Assembly (NCBI GenBank): GCA_028688175.1
Contig: JAQTYS010000141.1
Span: forward strand, 1 to 7,007
Origin: Methanothrix sp.
GTDB lineage: Archaea > Halobacteriota > Methanosarcinia > Methanotrichales > Methanotrichaceae
DNA length: 7,007 nt
Direction of reading: 5' to 3'
Part shown: piece after piece, positions 5,916-7,007 of the stretch
Numbering within the stretch: position 1 is the first letter of the stretch
Layout: each line of letters starts with the position of its first letter
Translations under genes and position numbers: made by a program
The notes under the pieces: generated by a model
The model's input: the letters and a program-made list of their open reading frames with translations, nothing else
Databases searched by the model: none
Told to the model about the DNA's origin: nothing

Positions 5916-6827
5916 ATGGGATATCTCTTTGGGCCGGTGCTATCTCGTCGCCTGGGCCTGTCTATGGGTGTGGACCTGCTCAAGTATAAGACCTGCAACC
6001 TGGATTGCGTCTACTGTGAGCTGGGTCGAACTGCCTGCTTAACCTCCTGCCGGGATCGTTTTGTGCCCAGGCAAAAGGTCATAAAAGAGATCGAACTCAA
6101 ACGGTCCGAGCCTTTCGACCATCTCACATTCGCCGGATCAGGAGAGCCGACATTGAGCCTCGATCTGGGGGAGATCGTGGCCCAGGCCAAGAAGATCGTT
6201 GAGGCTCCGGTGGCAGTGATCACCAATAGCACACTTCTTTCCAGTCCGTCCGTCCGAAAAGAGGTAGCTGCTGCGGATGTAGTCCTCCCCTCTTTAGACG
6301 CCGTCAGCCAGACGGCTTTTCAGGCCATCAATAGGCCGGCATCGGGACTTCTGGCTGAGGAGATGATCGCGGGCTTAAAGGACTTTCGCAAGGAATTTTC
6401 CGGCGAAATCTGGCTGGAGGTGATGCTGGTAAGAGGCATAAATGATGCTGAAGCGGAAGCGATCGCCAGGGCGGCAGAGTCTACAGAGCCGGACCGAATT
6501 CAGCTCAACACCGTGGTTCGCACGCCAGCCGAACCAGTTGAAGCTCTCAGCGAAGAAGAGATGCAAAGGATGCTGGAGATATTTCCTGGAGCCGAGTTGA
6601 TACCGGACTGGGACTGGAGCGTTCCAGCCCGCACCCGAGACAGGCTGATAGATCTTCTCTCCGGCAAGCCCTGCACCCTGGAAGAGATAAGCCGGCAGAT
6701 GGAAATCGAGGGAAGCGATGCCATCAAGTACTGCAAGATCCTGGAGAAGGATGGCTTGATAACGAGAAGGCTGTATACTGGTAAACTCTATTTTCATGCA
6801 GTTGAGGGATTAATAGATGATAATTAG
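5916..6827 (+). CDS. Radical SAM protein (COG0731-like) with C-terminal winged helix
   Basis: This 303-residue protein has a radical SAM domain at about 1-225. CNLDCVYC (27-34) is the CX3CX2C motif holding the 4Fe-4S cluster (C27, C31, C34); GSGEPTL (74-80) is the SAM-binding GEP segment. VITNSTLL (101-108) and LEVMLVRGIND (167-177) are further core strands. The opening YLFGPVLSRRLGLSMGVDLL (3-22) is characteristic of COG0731-type proteins. These are often labelled wyosine synthetase-like, but this is not clearly Taw1/TYW1 because it is shorter and lacks its extra domains. C41 and C45 just after the cluster may form another site. Residues about 239-296 look like a winged-helix domain (RDRLIDLLSGKPCTLEEISR, 241-260; LITRRLYTGKLYF, 281-293), suggesting nucleic-acid binding or sensing. 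The substrate is unknown. The adjacent HEAT gene is divergent. Confidence 0.88.
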   Translation: MGYLFGPVLSRRLGLSMGVDLLKYKTCNLDCVYCELGRTACLTSCRDRFVPRQKVIKEIELKRSEPFDHLTFAGSGEPTLSLDLGEIVAQAKKIVEAPVAVITNSTLLSSPSVRKEVAAADVVLPSLDAVSQTAFQAINRPASGLLAEEMIAGLKDFRKEFSGEIWLEVMLVRGINDAEAEAIARAAESTEPDRIQLNTVVRTPAEPVEALSEEEMQRMLEIFPGAELIPDWDWSVPARTRDRLIDLLSGKPCTLEEISRQMEIEGSDAIKYCKILEKDGLITRRLYTGKLYFHAVEGLIDDN

Positions 6828-6839
6828 TAAAATAGAGTT
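6784..6839 (+). repeat. 11-base perfect inverted repeat spanning the radical SAM stop codon
   Basis: AACTCTATTTT (6784-6794), inside the last codons of the radical SAM gene, is exactly complementary to AAAATAGAGTT (6829-6839) just past its stop (6825-6827). The loop is 34 bases. In RNA it would fold the 3' end of the message. It may be a terminator or stability element, or the scar of an inserted element. Confidence 0.4.
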
Positions 6840-6885
6840 GATGCAATTAAATTTATAAATAATAGTAATTGTAACTATTGTTATA
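6828..6885. other. AT-rich stretch downstream of the radical SAM gene
   Basis: No gene is seen here. AATAGT (6861-6866) and ACTATT (6874-6879) form an AT stem; with a T-G pair and two A-T pairs it extends to 6858-6866 with 6874-6882, around a 7-base loop. The long AT run may contain the transcription end of the radical SAM gene, but there is no plain T-tract. Confidence 0.3.
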
Positions 6886-6966
6886 GAAACGCAGGCAGAA
6901 GACCCGCTCCCTTTAGGGGGCGGGATGAATGCCGTACCTACTGCATTTGAAACTGAAGCGAAATAG
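6859..6966 (+). pseudogene. Possible 3' remnant of an IS200/IS605-type tnpB
   Basis: A frame without a start codon runs from 6859 to a TAG at 6964-6966; its readable part begins at 6886 as ETQAED. The following PLPLGGGMNAVPT resembles, from memory, C-terminal tails of IS605-family TnpB (OrfB) proteins in methanogens. The segment overlaps a strong GC hairpin, as right ends of such elements often do. Only about 27 residues would be left of a protein of roughly 400; the abrupt change from AT-rich (6841-6885) to GC-rich sequence suggests a broken element. No tnpA, no upstream tnpB body and no clear element ends are seen. The resemblance could be chance, so this is a tentative call. Confidence 0.35.
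6903..6924. repeat. Strong GC hairpin (9-pair stem, TTTA loop)
   Basis: CCCGCTCCC (6903-6911) pairs with GGGGGCGGG (6916-6924) around the loop TTTA. All pairs are Watson-Crick except one T-G. It stands out against the AT-rich flank. It could be the subterminal hairpin of an IS200/IS605 right end or part of a guide (omega) RNA, or a transcription terminator-like structure; no T-tract follows. Confidence 0.6.
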
Positions 6967-7007
6967 ATATCTAGTTAGTGGGTCCATAAATATTTTGATG
7001 GAGCTGG
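6967..7007. other. Window end with no gene seen
   Basis: Only 41 bases remain after the tnpB-like stop. The palindrome TAGATATCTA (6964-6973) straddles that stop. Nothing else is recognisable; any element end or next gene lies outside. Confidence 0.3.

Overview
The window looks like chromosome of a methanogenic archaeon, most likely order Methanosarcinales and plausibly Methanothrix/Methanosaeta (the genus is inference). The best evidence is a minus-strand gene of the DUF2099 family, known as methanogenesis marker protein 8 and largely confined to methanogens and relatives. A PBS-lyase-type HEAT-repeat protein, a COG0731-type radical SAM protein with a C-terminal winged helix, GAGG-type ribosome binding sites and AT-rich TATA-like promoters all fit. 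No rRNA, tRNA or CRISPR array was seen, and no gene-free stretch exceeds 300 bases.

Layout: (1) 33-590 (+), a DJ-1/PfpI family protein, followed by a stem-loop. (2) 788-2655 (+), a two-gene cassette: an AAA15/DUF3696-type ATPase overlapping by ATGA a 180-residue protein that looks PIN-like. The middle of the ATPase gene is much more AT-rich than its surroundings, so this is the accessory part of the window and the best candidate for an undescribed two-component (defence or toxin-like) system. (3) 3738-2714 (-), a compact operon of an easily missed 52-codon seven-cysteine zinc-ribbon protein and the DUF2099 protein, 5 bases apart. (4) 3739-3887, a divergent AT-rich promoter region with a perfect 12-base palindrome. 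(5) 3888-4838 (+), an MsrB-MsrA fusion methionine sulfoxide reductase. (6) 5813-4869 (-), a HEAT-repeat protein of about ten repeats. (7) 5916-6827 (+), the radical SAM/winged-helix protein. (8) 6828-7007, an AT-rich tail with an inverted repeat across the radical SAM stop codon, then a GC hairpin inside a short open frame that resembles the degraded 3' end of an IS200/IS605-type tnpB.

How the genes relate: DJ-1 and MsrBA both suit protection against oxidative or electrophilic damage in an anaerobe, but they are not adjacent and need not be co-regulated. The zinc-ribbon and DUF2099 genes are probably co-translated and may act together in methanogenesis-related maturation (inference). The ATPase and PIN-like proteins are translationally coupled and very likely work as a pair. 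HEAT-repeat and radical SAM genes are divergently arranged around a 102-base intergenic region; nothing further links them.
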